A DNA stretch of 13,709 nucleotides from Chloroflexota bacterium (GTDB lineage Bacteria > Chloroflexota > Dehalococcoidia > SM23-28-2 > RBG-16-64-32): NCBI GenBank assembly GCA_022564695.1, contig JADFKX010000042.1, forward strand, positions 1 through 13,709, written 5' to 3'. The notes under the pieces were generated by a model, which had not been told where the DNA came from, ran no database searches, and saw only the letters and a list, made by a program, of their open reading frames with translations. Below are positions 5,093 to 11,263 of this stretch, one piece after another. Both the position numbers and the translations under genes were made by a program. Position 1 is the first letter of the stretch. Every line of letters begins with the position of its first letter.

Positions 5093-6664
5093 ATGAACAC
5101 GTCCGAGTTCCTGATGATCGCCGCCTCGGTGGTGCCCGATCGTATCGCTATGATCTGCGAGGGCGAAAGCATCACCTTCGCCCAGCTCCAGGAGAGAGTG
5201 AACCGCCTGGCCAACGCCCTCTCCGCCAGTGACGGACTGGGCATCGGTAAGGGCGATAAGGTGGCGGTGATGGCCCTCAACTCCATCCCCTACGTAGAGA
5301 CCTACTACGCCTGCGCCAAGCTGGGCGCCGTCTTCGTGCCCCTCAACTACCGCGCCAAGAAAGAAGAACTCACCTACATGGTGAACAACTCGGAGACCAA
5401 AGCCATGTTCGTGGGAGAACGCTACCTGGAGATCACCGCCGCCCTCCGGCCCCAACTCAAGACCGTACAGCACTTCATCTGCTACGACACGCACGCCGAA
5501 GGCATGGCCTCCTACGAGGAGCTCCTCGCAGCCCACGAGCCGGAGGAGATCTTCACCGACGTGGAGGACCCGGACCCCACAATCGTCATCTACACCAGCG
5601 GCACCACGGCGATGCCCAAGGGCGTCGTGCTGACCTACCTCAGCATGTCCGTGTACGTGACCAACACAATGGAGCCCGCCAACCCGGAGACCCACGACGT
5701 CACCCTCCTCTCCGTGCCCATCTACCACGTGGCCGGCGCCACCGCCATGCTCTCCTCCGTCTGGGGCGGACGCACCCTGGTCATCCTCCCCCAGTTCGAC
5801 CCCAAAGCCTGGCTGGAGGCTGTCCACACCCATAGCGTCACCCACAGCTTCATCGTCCCCACCATGCTCAAACGGACGATGGACCAGCCGGAGTTCGACA
5901 AGTACGACCTCAGCTCGCTGAAGCTCATCGCCTACGGCGCCGCCCCCATGCCCTACGAGGTAGTGACCAGGGCCGTCCAGGTCTTCAAGTGCGGCCTGAT
6001 GAACGCCTACGGCCAGACGGAGAGCACCTCCACCCTCACCTTCCTGGGCCCAGAGGACCATCAGATCCCCGACGCGTCGGGGGAGGAGCGGGAGAAGAAG
6101 CTCCAGCGCCTCCGCTCCGTCGGCCGGGCGATGGAGGACGTCGTCGTCGCCATCCTCGACCCCCAGGGCGAGGTGCTGCCGGCGGGCAAGGAGGGCGAGA
6201 TCGTCGCCCAGGGCGCGCGCATCATGTCCGGCTACCTGGGGCTGCGCGACGAGACGGACGAGGCGATGCGCGGCGGCTGGCTCCACACCGGCGACGTCGG
6301 CTGGATGGACGAGGACGGCTACGTCTTCATCACCGGCCGCACCAAAGACCTGATCATCCGCGGCGGCGAGAACATCGCGCCGGGGGAGATCGAGGCGGTC
6401 CTGGAGCAGCACCCGGCGGTGGACGAGGCCGCGGTCATCGGCGTGCCGGACGCGGAGTGGGGGGAAGAGGTGAAGGCGGTGCTCGTCGCCAAGGGCGGCG
6501 GCAAGCCCTCTTCGGAGGAGCTCACCACGTTCGTCAAACAGAACCTGGCCAGCTACAAGGCGCCCAAGTACTACGCCTTCGTGAAGGAGCTGCCGAAGAA
6601 CTACCTGGGCAAGGTGCTGAAGACGGAGCTGCGCACGCGCCACGGGGAGGCCAAAGACGGCTAG
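5093..6664 (+). CDS. Acyl-CoA synthetase (AMP-forming, ANL superfamily)
   Basis: 523 residues. It activates a carboxylic acid with ATP to an acyl-adenylate and then an acyl-CoA thioester, feeding the hydratases encoded upstream. Motifs in order: P-loop YTSGTTAMPKGVV (167 onward), YGQTE (306-310) for adenine/acyl-AMP binding, HTGD (398-401) for ribose binding, the hinge GRTKDLIIRGGENIAPGEIE, and the C-terminal catalytic lysine K507 in LPKNYLGKVLK. All are intact, so an active enzyme is expected. Length and motifs fit medium/long-chain fatty acyl or aromatic acyl-CoA ligases; the substrate cannot be told. Long open frames on both other strands over this gene are compositional shadows of high-GC coding sequence. 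Confidence 0.95.
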   Translation: MNTSEFLMIAASVVPDRIAMICEGESITFAQLQERVNRLANALSASDGLGIGKGDKVAVMALNSIPYVETYYACAKLGAVFVPLNYRAKKEELTYMVNNSETKAMFVGERYLEITAALRPQLKTVQHFICYDTHAEGMASYEELLAAHEPEEIFTDVEDPDPTIVIYTSGTTAMPKGVVLTYLSMSVYVTNTMEPANPETHDVTLLSVPIYHVAGATAMLSSVWGGRTLVILPQFDPKAWLEAVHTHSVTHSFIVPTMLKRTMDQPEFDKYDLSSLKLIAYGAAPMPYEVVTRAVQVFKCGLMNAYGQTESTSTLTFLGPEDHQIPDASGEEREKKLQRLRSVGRAMEDVVVAILDPQGEVLPAGKEGEIVAQGARIMSGYLGLRDETDEAMRGGWLHTGDVGWMDEDGYVFITGRTKDLIIRGGENIAPGEIEAVLEQHPAVDEAAVIGVPDAEWGEEVKAVLVAKGGGKPSSEELTTFVKQNLASYKAPKYYAFVKELPKNYLGKVLKTELRTRHGEAKDG

Positions 6665-6794
6665 GCGGCATCGCGATCAGCAGCGACGCCGCAGGCAGAG
6701 GCGGACCCGTCTCGATCCCGATGAAGGCACGGTCACCCTGCCACCGCAACCCGCCAAGCAGACAGAAGCGACCCAGGGCGTCTCCTGGCTGGGG

Positions 6795-7088
6795 TTGATC
6801 GGCGCCCTGATGGGGTTCGTGCCGATGGCCGCCTTAGGGATCGAATTCCTGCTGGACGGGCGAGCCCTGGCGGCGGTGCCGTTGGTGATGTCGGCGATCT
6901 ACCTGCCGGCCATCGTGGCCTCGGCGAGGGCCACGCCGCGGCGGCGAGCCGTCCTCCGGGGCGTAGTCGCTGCCTCCATCGCGATGGTGTTCGTCAGCCT
7001 GCCGTTCCTGGGGCCCACGCTCGCGGTCGTCTTGGTACCGGCGACGGCGCTGCTGGCCGTAGCCGGCGGGCTGATCTTCCAGCGCTAG
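6795..7088 (+). CDS. Small integral membrane protein of unknown function
   Basis: 97 residues from a TTG at 6795, or 92 from the ATG at 6810; no clear ribosome site supports either. Three or four hydrophobic segments can be seen: roughly residues 2-19, 25-46, 57-76 and 77-93, with a basic loop (ARATPRRRAVLR) between the second and third. The frame is also open for ~170 nt upstream (from 6621) without ATG, GTG or TTG, reading a plausible charged N-terminal tail (DPDEGTVTLPPQPAKQTEATQG) in front of the first membrane segment. So the true protein may be longer, with a lost or unusual start. Its stop shares the CTAG at 7085-7088 with the stop of the convergent gene. Function not recognised. Confidence 0.55.
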   Translation: MIGALMGFVPMAALGIEFLLDGRALAAVPLVMSAIYLPAIVASARATPRRRAVLRGVVAASIAMVFVSLPFLGPTLAVVLVPATALLAVAGGLIFQR

Positions 7089-7321
7089 GCCGCCGCCAGC
7101 TGCTCGGGCGCGAAGGGGAACTCCTCCACCGCGTCCATCCGGTCGCACCAGGGCGTGACCGGCCGCTCGAACCGGACCCAGACGTTGTCCCCCGCGAAGG
7201 GGAGAACGCGCACCACACGGCCGGCCTTGCCGGTGAAGTAGCGACGACACCAGGATGGCGCATCCAGAATGCGCACGCGATCACCGCTGGCTCCGGTGCT
7301 CAGGCCTCCTTGATTTTCCAC
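7085..7321 (-). CDS. Small KOW/SH3-like domain protein, unknown function
   Basis: 78 residues from a GTG at 7319-7321 that overlaps the end of the upstream VOC gene by 22 nt, suggesting coupling. The core GDRVRILDAPSWCRRYFTGK, followed by AGRVVRVLPFAGDNVWVRFE, alternates beta strands and turns like small SH3/KOW barrels, where 'GdrVrI' and 'GkxGxVvrv' are typical. Then comes a short acidic tail ending FAPEQLAAA. There is no signal peptide or membrane segment. The start is uncertain; no good ribosome site lies before the GTG, though AAGGAGG lies inside the first codons. The function is unknown. Its stop shares CTAG with the convergent membrane-protein gene. Confidence 0.6.
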   Translation of the reverse strand: MENQGGLSTGASGDRVRILDAPSWCRRYFTGKAGRVVRVLPFAGDNVWVRFERPVTPWCDRMDAVEEFPFAPEQLAAA

Positions 7322-7686
7322 GGGGGGTTCAACCGGTTATCGCCAGCGTAGTACAGGCGGACGTCGTAGCCGTCAGGATCATGAAGGCGCGCTTCCCGCC
7401 ATCGGTACACCATATCCGTGGGCTCCTGCTCGAATTCCAAGCCCTTCGATTTGAGAGCTGCCACCGTTTCGTCGAGCGCATCACATTCGAAGTAGAGCTG
7501 GGCGCTAGCCGTCACGCCCAGCGGATCACCCGTCACCTCAACCGACAGCGTGGCGTCGCCATCCGGAAATTGGAATCGTGCGTAGCGAGGCGGGCTATCC
7601 ACGATCTGAATGAGCCCGAGCATGTGATAAAAGGCCTTAGAACGCTCTAAATCGGTAACCGATAGAGTTATGTGGTTGAACCGCAT
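7300..7686 (-). CDS. VOC (glyoxalase/bleomycin resistance/dioxygenase) superfamily protein
   Basis: 128 residues, the length of one VOC module with two beta-alpha-beta-beta-beta units. The opening MRFNHITLSVTDLERSKAFY, with the metal-ligand-type H5 and a following MLGL, is diagnostic. The second unit begins LYFECDALDETVAALKSKG and ends ARLHDPDGYDVRLYYAG. At the usual final metal-ligand Glu of the 'DPDGnxiEl' motif there is Arg (DVRLY), so a glyoxalase I-type metal site is doubtful; other VOC proteins bind rather than transform ligands. ATG at 7686 has an excellent ribosome site (AAGGAGG, 7693-7699). It is followed by the KOW-like gene and preceded, beyond 150 bp, by a VOC remnant and an acetyltransferase gene. 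Substrate unknown. Confidence 0.85.
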   Translation of the reverse strand: MRFNHITLSVTDLERSKAFYHMLGLIQIVDSPPRYARFQFPDGDATLSVEVTGDPLGVTASAQLYFECDALDETVAALKSKGLEFEQEPTDMVYRWREARLHDPDGYDVRLYYAGDNRLNPPWKIKEA

Positions 7687-7692
7687 GTGTGG

Positions 7693-7699
7693 CCTCCTT
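7693..7699 (-). promoter_or_regulatory. Ribosome binding site of the VOC gene
   Basis: AAGGAGG on the minus strand, 6 nt upstream of the ATG at 7686. It supports this start and indicates separate initiation from the acetyltransferase upstream. Confidence 0.7.
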
Positions 7700-7837
7700 G
7701 GTTGTAAATGATAACACTAGGTTCATGAGCAAGCTGTGTCCTGAAGCGTCGCACGCGCAAATCGTTCAGAGGTGTCGTTGAGAGGGCCTGGGTCGAGTAC
7801 GACGGCTCGGTGGCTGTAGCCTTTGCAGGTTCTGCTT

Positions 7838-7921
7838 CTAGAAACGGACGCTCGCCTCCACGTCGGGCACGAACAGCTCGACCGTTATAGGGACGGCCTC
7901 TTGCGGATCGGTTTTGGCCAC
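7838..7921 (-). pseudogene. VOC/glyoxalase gene remnant (27 codons)
   Basis: A GTG at 7919-7921 lies 2 nt after the acetyltransferase stop and opens a frame of 27 codons ending in TAG. It reads VAKTDPQEAVPITVELFVPDV and then EASVRF before the stop. The part PITVELFVPDVEASVRF matches the first strand and helix of VOC proteins, in which the next residue is normally Tyr (FY); here that codon is TAG. The bases beyond show no further VOC signature in this frame. A neighbouring frame stays open for 39 codons (RAVVLDPGPLNDTSERF) without recognisable identity. It looks like the 5' stub of a gene once coupled to the acetyltransferase. A real 27-residue peptide is the alternative. Confidence 0.5.
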
Positions 7922-7923
7922 GG

Positions 7924-8658
7924 CTATATCTCCAGCGCGTACTCCCCGCGGCGCTGGCGATGCTCGTCCCGCAACCGCTCGAACCGGCGCTCGTAGGAGG
8001 CCATGCCGATGTCGCTGACGCTCAGGGCGTAGGCGTCCTCATGATCGTCCGAATAGTAGCGGGAGCGTATGCCCACCCGCTCAAACCCGTACTTTTCGTA
8101 CAGGCGGAGCGCCACTGCGTTGGAGACGCGACACTCCAGCGTCACCACCTCCTGCCCCGCCAGGCGGGCGGTCTCGATGATGGTGATGAGCAGCAGCTCG
8201 CCGACGCCGCGCCGGCGATAGTCGTCGCGGACAGCTAGCGTAACGATGTGCGCCTCCTCGATCAGCAGCCAGACGCCAACGAAGCCCACGACCAGCTCGT
8301 TTCGCTCCTCTGGTGGCGTCTCATCGCCGTCCAGGATGTGGCGCAGCCCGCCCACAAAGCGGCCGAGGCCGCCTGGCTGCGATCGGATGGGCGAAGGCAC
8401 CTCCTCCCCGTGCGGGGCGCCCGCCCGGCGCTGCACAGCCACCAGGTAACGCCCCAGCCGGTTCTGCTGGATCTCCCGCTTGAACGCAGTCGGCGGCCAG
8501 ATAGTGGGGAACGACTGCTGCTCCACCTCCATCACCTGCGCGATATCGTCCAGGTTCATCGGCCGCACAAGCTGACGGAAACGCCTGTCCTGCCTGACCT
8601 CTGGCGAGGGCCCGTCTGGACCCGGCCGGGGAGCCTGTTTAGGGGCGGTGGTCTGCAT
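7924..8658 (-). CDS. rimI: RimI-type GNAT N-acetyltransferase with internal insertion
   Basis: 244 residues; plain RimI is about 150. It should transfer acetyl from acetyl-CoA to a protein N-terminus (ribosomal protein bS18 in enterobacteria). The acetyl-CoA motif is DYRRRGVGELLL (R148-G153). LECRVSNAVALRLYEKYGF carries E175 and Y187, 12 apart like the catalytic E103 and Y115 of Salmonella RimI, and RYYSDDHEDAYAL is the family end motif. The extra length comes from a Pro/Arg-rich N-terminal tail (1-33), a ~44-residue insertion between strands (about 77-120, rich in Gly, Pro and charge, likely disordered) and a charged C-terminal tail (MASYERRFERLRDEHRQRR). The promoter at 8670-8698 puts the transcript start within about 5 nt of the ATG, with no Shine-Dalgarno, so translation may be leaderless. 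A later start at M34 would keep the whole domain. Confidence 0.85.
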   Translation of the reverse strand: MQTTAPKQAPRPGPDGPSPEVRQDRRFRQLVRPMNLDDIAQVMEVEQQSFPTIWPPTAFKREIQQNRLGRYLVAVQRRAGAPHGEEVPSPIRSQPGGLGRFVGGLRHILDGDETPPEERNELVVGFVGVWLLIEEAHIVTLAVRDDYRRRGVGELLLITIIETARLAGQEVVTLECRVSNAVALRLYEKYGFERVGIRSRYYSDDHEDAYALSVSDIGMASYERRFERLRDEHRQRRGEYALEI

Positions 8659-8669
8659 GTCAGGCGGCT

Positions 8670-8698
8670 ATTCTAGCACAGGGCCGCGTGAGCCCCAA
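8670..8698 (-). promoter_or_regulatory. Promoter of the acetyltransferase gene
   Basis: Minus strand TTGGGG (8693-8698), 17-bp spacer, TAGAAT (8670-8675) preceded by TGC, an extended -10. The predicted start near 8663 leaves about 5 nt before the ATG at 8658, consistent with a leaderless message. The upstream edge abuts the palindromic repeat at 8703. Confidence 0.55.
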
Positions 8699-8702
8699 CC
8701 TG

Positions 8703-8728
8703 TGTAGCGGAGGCCTTCAGGCCTCCAT
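8703..8728. repeat. Dispersed palindromic repeat, copy 2
   Basis: Same 26-bp unit as at 4015-4040: TGTAGC, GGAGGCCT, TC, AGGCCTCC, AT. One base of 26 differs, in the hairpin loop. It sits in the divergent gap between acetyltransferase and ABC exporter promoters. Confidence 0.85.
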
Positions 8729-8737
8729 GCCTCGTAT

Positions 8738-8775
8738 GGCGACCTGAAGTCTGCCTGCCGGTAGGCAGGATCGCC
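8738..8775. repeat. Nested hairpin adjoining repeat copy 2
   Basis: Outer arms GGCGA (8738-8742) and TCGCC (8771-8775) enclose an inner perfect stem CCTGCC (8754-8759), GGTA loop, GGCAGG (8764-8769). Copy 1 also has a different second hairpin immediately after the shared unit, so the element is modular: one conserved hairpin with variable partners. Confidence 0.6.
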
Positions 8776-8809
8776 GATTCACTGGCCTCGTTCCGCCCGC
8801 ACCTGCGCC

Positions 8810-8838
8810 TTTACGTTAGCGTCACATAGCCCTAAAAT
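8810..8838 (+). promoter_or_regulatory. Promoter of the ABC exporter operon
   Basis: TTTACG (8810-8815), 17-bp spacer, TAAAAT (8833-8838). Predicted start near 8845 gives a ~26-nt leader to the ATG at 8871. No Shine-Dalgarno is visible in that leader. Confidence 0.55.
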
Positions 8839-8870
8839 GAGCATATCCGCAAGCGCTCTTTTCGTATCTG

Positions 8871-10679
8871 ATGTACGCTTTACGACTGCTCACCTTCCTC
8901 CGCCCGTATAAAGGGCGAACAGCTCTCGCCTTCCTCGCAATCGTGGGCGCCGGCGGCTTCCTGCTCGTCATCCCCCAGCTCATCCGCTGGGCGATCAACT
9001 ACGGCCTCGGCGCCAGCGTCGAAGGCGGCGAGATCATCACCGATGGCAGCAACGAGACGCTGATCATCGCCGCCGTAGCCGTCCTTGGGGCCGCCCTCCT
9101 GCGCGGGGTGTTCGCGTTCTACCAGACCTACCAGGGGGAGTGGATATCCCAGCGCGTGGCCTACGACCTGCGCAACCGCATCTATGACCGGCTGCAACGG
9201 CTCTCCTTCGCCTACCACGACAGGCAGCAGACGGGCCAGCTAATGTCCCGCGCCACTCAGGACGTGGAGGCCGTGCGCTGGTTCATCCACATGGGGGTGC
9301 TGCGCGCTGGCTACATATTCCTCATCCTCATCGCCATCCTGGTGCTCATGGCGATCACCAACTGGAAGCTGACGCTCGTCGCCTGGGCCTTCCTGCCGAT
9401 CATCGCCTGGCGCTCCACCGTCATGGCCCTGACCCTGCGGCCGCTGTGGAAGAATATCCAGGAAAGTCTCGCCCGCCTCACCACCGTCCTCCAGGAGGCG
9501 CTGACCGGAGCCCGCGTGGTCAAGGCGTTCGCCCGCGAAAAGCACGAAGGGGCCAAGTTCCAGCATGAGGCCGAGACGCTGTTCGAAGACTCCTATCGCG
9601 GCAGCCGCATCCAGGCCGTTAACTCCCCTATGATGACCGGCCTCTGGCTGGCCGCCATCGGCGCCACCCTCTGGTTCGGCGGCCGCGAAGTGGTCAATGG
9701 CAACCTTAACATCGGAGAGCTGACTCTGTTCCTCCTCTACCTCACCATGCTCAACATGCCGGTGCGCATGCTGGGCTGGATCATCATGATCTCCTCCCGC
9801 GCCCAGGTGTCCGGCCAGCGCATCTTCGAGATCCTCGATGCCGAATCGGCGGTGAAGGAGAAGCCCGGCGCCGTGCAGCTAGAGAGCGTGCAGGGGCACG
9901 TCCGCTTTGAGGACGTCTCCTTTGGCTATGACTCCATCAGCCCCGTCCTCAAGGGTGTGAGCCTGGAAGCGAAGCCCGGTCAGGTCATCGCCCTCATGGG
10001 CCCCACCGGCAGCGGCAAGACCACCATCGTCAGCCTCATGCCCCGCTTCTACGACATCACCTCCGGCGCCATCACCATCGACGGCATAGACATCCGCGAT
10101 ACCACCCTCTCCTCCCTGCGGCAGGCCATCGGCACCGTCCAGCAGGACGTGTTCCTCTTCTCCGCCACCATCCGCGATAACATCGCCTACGGCGCCGTGG
10201 ACGCCAGCCAGGAACAGATAGAGGCGGCGGCGAAGGCTGCCCACATCCACGACCACATCGCCGCCCTCCCCGACGGCTACGACACCTGGGTCGGCGAGCG
10301 CGGAACCACCCTCTCCGGCGGCCAGAAGCAGCGACTCGCCATCGCCCGCACCCTGCTCATGGACCCCCGTATCCTCATCCTGGACGACTCAACCTCCAGT
10401 GTGGACACGGAGACGGAGTACCTCATCCAGCAGACGTTGAACGGCCTGATGAAGGGCCGCACCACCTTCGTCATCGCCCAGCGGCTCCGCACCGTTAAGA
10501 TGGCGGACCAGATCCTGGTGCTCCAGGACGGCAAGATCGTGGAGCGGGGCAACCATACGCAGCTACTGCGCAGGGGCGGCCTCTACCGCCAGATTTATGA
10601 TCTTGAGCTGCGCGACCAGGAAGAGGCGCTGCCGAGCCCCGCAGGGGAGCAGGTGCCCACCGCGGCGGCAGGGAGCTAG
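8871..10679 (+). CDS. Heterodimeric ABC exporter subunit, degenerate-site half
   Basis: 602 residues: a six-helix exporter membrane domain (about 1-310) fused to an ATP-binding domain (about 345-580), acting in the inner membrane. Walker A is GPTGSGKTT (377-385), the signature is a canonical LSGGQ (481-485) preceded by the exporter X-loop VGERG. Walker B is LILDDSTSSVD: the catalytic Glu is Asp (D506), and the switch His is Gln (Q537, VIAQR). Asp plus Gln is the pattern of the degenerate half in heterodimeric exporters such as TM287 of TM287/288. The partner is the ABC gene at 11257, with the complementary defect. Its stop is followed by CCATGGGG, matching the start of the partner, so the pair was probably once separated by 2 nt. 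Substrate (drug, lipid or peptide) unknown. No ribosome site is seen at the ATG. Confidence 0.95.
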   Translation: MYALRLLTFLRPYKGRTALAFLAIVGAGGFLLVIPQLIRWAINYGLGASVEGGEIITDGSNETLIIAAVAVLGAALLRGVFAFYQTYQGEWISQRVAYDLRNRIYDRLQRLSFAYHDRQQTGQLMSRATQDVEAVRWFIHMGVLRAGYIFLILIAILVLMAITNWKLTLVAWAFLPIIAWRSTVMALTLRPLWKNIQESLARLTTVLQEALTGARVVKAFAREKHEGAKFQHEAETLFEDSYRGSRIQAVNSPMMTGLWLAAIGATLWFGGREVVNGNLNIGELTLFLLYLTMLNMPVRMLGWIIMISSRAQVSGQRIFEILDAESAVKEKPGAVQLESVQGHVRFEDVSFGYDSISPVLKGVSLEAKPGQVIALMGPTGSGKTTIVSLMPRFYDITSGAITIDGIDIRDTTLSSLRQAIGTVQQDVFLFSATIRDNIAYGAVDASQEQIEAAAKAAHIHDHIAALPDGYDTWVGERGTTLSGGQKQRLAIARTLLMDPRILILDDSTSSVDTETEYLIQQTLNGLMKGRTTFVIAQRLRTVKMADQILVLQDGKIVERGNHTQLLRRGGLYRQIYDLELRDQEEALPSPAGEQVPTAAAGS

Positions 10680-10688
10680 CCATGGGGC
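10676..10688. repeat. 13-bp direct repeat, left copy
   Basis: CTAGCCATGGGGC, containing the ABC1 stop codon. An identical copy at 11251-11263 contains the ABC2 start codon. Flanking bases differ, so the match is exactly 13 bp. Together they look like a target-site duplication around the intervening segment. Confidence 0.6.
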
Positions 10689-10696
10689 TTCACCCC

Positions 10697-10707
10697 GTCA
10701 TTCTGAG
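10697..10707 (+). repeat. Partial copy of the GTCATTCTGAG repeat
   Basis: GTCATTCTGAG, identical to the first 11 bases of the complete repeat unit at 10878. The second half of the unit (GAAGAATCT) is absent, so this is a truncated copy near the left edge of the putative insertion. Confidence 0.6.
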
Positions 10708-10819
10708 TGCTCCTACGCCGGCACGGTCGCCTCTCGTCATCAGGCGTTGGTTACCGCACAAGCAGTCTCCGCTCAGAGTCCCGGCCCCAGGAGATTCCGC
10801 GCTCTGTAATGTGATGGAC

Positions 10820-10866
10820 AGACCCTTCACTGCGCCCGCCTATTGGCGGGCTAGGCTCAGGGTGAC
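10820..10866 (-). repeat. Palindromic repeat unit with ACCCT/AGGGT stem
   Basis: Read on the minus strand: GTCACCCTGAG (10866 to 10856), an enlarged loop, and GTGAAGGGTCT ending at 10820. The stem is ACCCT with AGGGT. The loop carries an extra perfect hairpin, GCCCGCC-TATT-GGCGGGC (10834-10851). It is an inverted neighbour of the unit at 10878-10903 and shares its outline (GTCAyyCTGAG ... GAAGrrTCT). Confidence 0.6.
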
Positions 10867-10888
10867 AGCTTCCTCCTGTCATTCTGAG
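10856..10888. repeat. 13-bp inverted repeat joining the two units
   Basis: CTCAGGGTGACAG, 7-nt loop CTTCCTC, CTGTCATTCTGAG. Eleven Watson-Crick pairs plus two G-U pairs if transcribed on the plus strand. It arises because two copies of the same unit lie head to head. There is no T-run, so it is not a typical intrinsic terminator. Confidence 0.65.
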
Positions 10889-10903
10889 AGAAGCGAAGAA
10901 TCT
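10878..10903 (+). repeat. Palindromic repeat unit with ATTCT/AGAAT stem
   Basis: GTCATTCTGAG followed by AGAAGCGAAGAATCT. The stem is ATTCT (10881-10885) with AGAAT (10897-10901) around an 11-nt loop. The outer sequence matches the inverted unit at 10820-10866 while both stem sides differ there in a paired way. Confidence 0.7.
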
Positions 10904-10966
10904 GACGCGGTCACACAGTTGCAGAGGCCAGCGGCCGGTCTCTGCCCGGCGATAGCAGCCTGAACC

Positions 10967-11254
10967 ATGCGAGACTACTTCGTGTACATCATAACCAACC
11001 ATTCCGGCACACTCTACACCGGCGTGACGAGCGATCTTACTCGCCGCGTGTACGAACACAAGACGCAAGCCGGCGGCAGCTTTACCAAGAAGTACAGGAT
11101 GAACAAGCTGCTCTATTTCGAGCAGACCGGTGACATTCTGTCCGCCATAGAGCGCGAGAAGCAGATTAAAGGATGGAGACGGAGTAGAAAGCTCGAGCTG
11201 ATCACCTCGCAGAACCCCCGCTGGATCGATCTTGCAAGAGAGGGCCTCAACTAG
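10967..11254 (+). CDS. Single-domain GIY-YIG nuclease family protein
   Basis: 95 residues, the normal size of stand-alone GIY-YIG proteins. The motif is YFVYIITNHSGTLYTGVTSD (VYI at 6-8, YTG at 17-19), followed by the conserved Arg (R26/R27) and EHK (30-32). The expected metal-binding Glu lies in EREKQIKGW (E64 most likely), and the tail NPRWIDLA is typical of the family. These residues are all in place, so a DNA nuclease or DNA-binding role is possible, though many stand-alone members have no known function. The gene splits an ABC exporter pair and is preceded by palindromic repeats; its TAG stop falls within the right copy of the 13-bp direct repeat. No Shine-Dalgarno or promoter is evident before the ATG. 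Confidence 0.85.
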   Translation: MRDYFVYIITNHSGTLYTGVTSDLTRRVYEHKTQAGGSFTKKYRMNKLLYFEQTGDILSAIEREKQIKGWRRSRKLELITSQNPRWIDLAREGLN

Positions 11255-11263
11255 CCATGGGGC
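11251..11263. repeat. 13-bp direct repeat, right copy
   Basis: CTAGCCATGGGGC, identical to 10676-10688. It holds the GIY-YIG stop (11252-11254) and the ABC2 start (11257-11259). Confidence 0.6.

Larger units (their letters stand above)
10680..11250. mobile_element. Candidate inserted segment carrying a GIY-YIG gene and palindromic repeats
   Basis: Between the 13-bp direct repeats lie a 287-bp non-coding stretch full of palindromes and a single-domain GIY-YIG nuclease gene. The copies put the ABC1 stop and ABC2 start in identical sequence. Removing the segment together with one repeat copy would restore ABC1-TAG-CC-ATG-ABC2, a tight coupled operon as expected of a heterodimeric exporter. No transposase or terminal inverted repeats are seen. 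The alternative is an old local duplication or recombination event. Confidence 0.4.

Noticed and set aside
4937..6643. 568-codon minus-strand open frame over the acyl-CoA ligase
   Set aside because: It is antisense to a gene with every ANL motif intact; its His/Gly/Val/Asp/Leu-rich translation has no domain and is what high-GC codon bias yields on the opposite strand.
5989..6798. 269-codon plus-strand frame overlapping the ligase end
   Set aside because: Arg/Gly/Pro-rich shadow in another frame of the ligase; ends in non-coding sequence.
10834..10888. Intrinsic terminator for ABC1
   Set aside because: The hairpins are strong but no T-run follows on either strand, and the sequence is explained by head-to-head repeat units.
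10682..10963. Short open frame after ABC1 beginning ATGGGG
   Set aside because: It reads through palindromic repeat units and contains no protein-like segment; the ATG is explained by the 13-bp duplication of the ABC2 start.
10680..10966. CRISPR array or tRNA in the repeat-rich gap
   Set aside because: Repeat units are inverted, unevenly spaced and too few for CRISPR; no cloverleaf or CCA-end pattern was seen.
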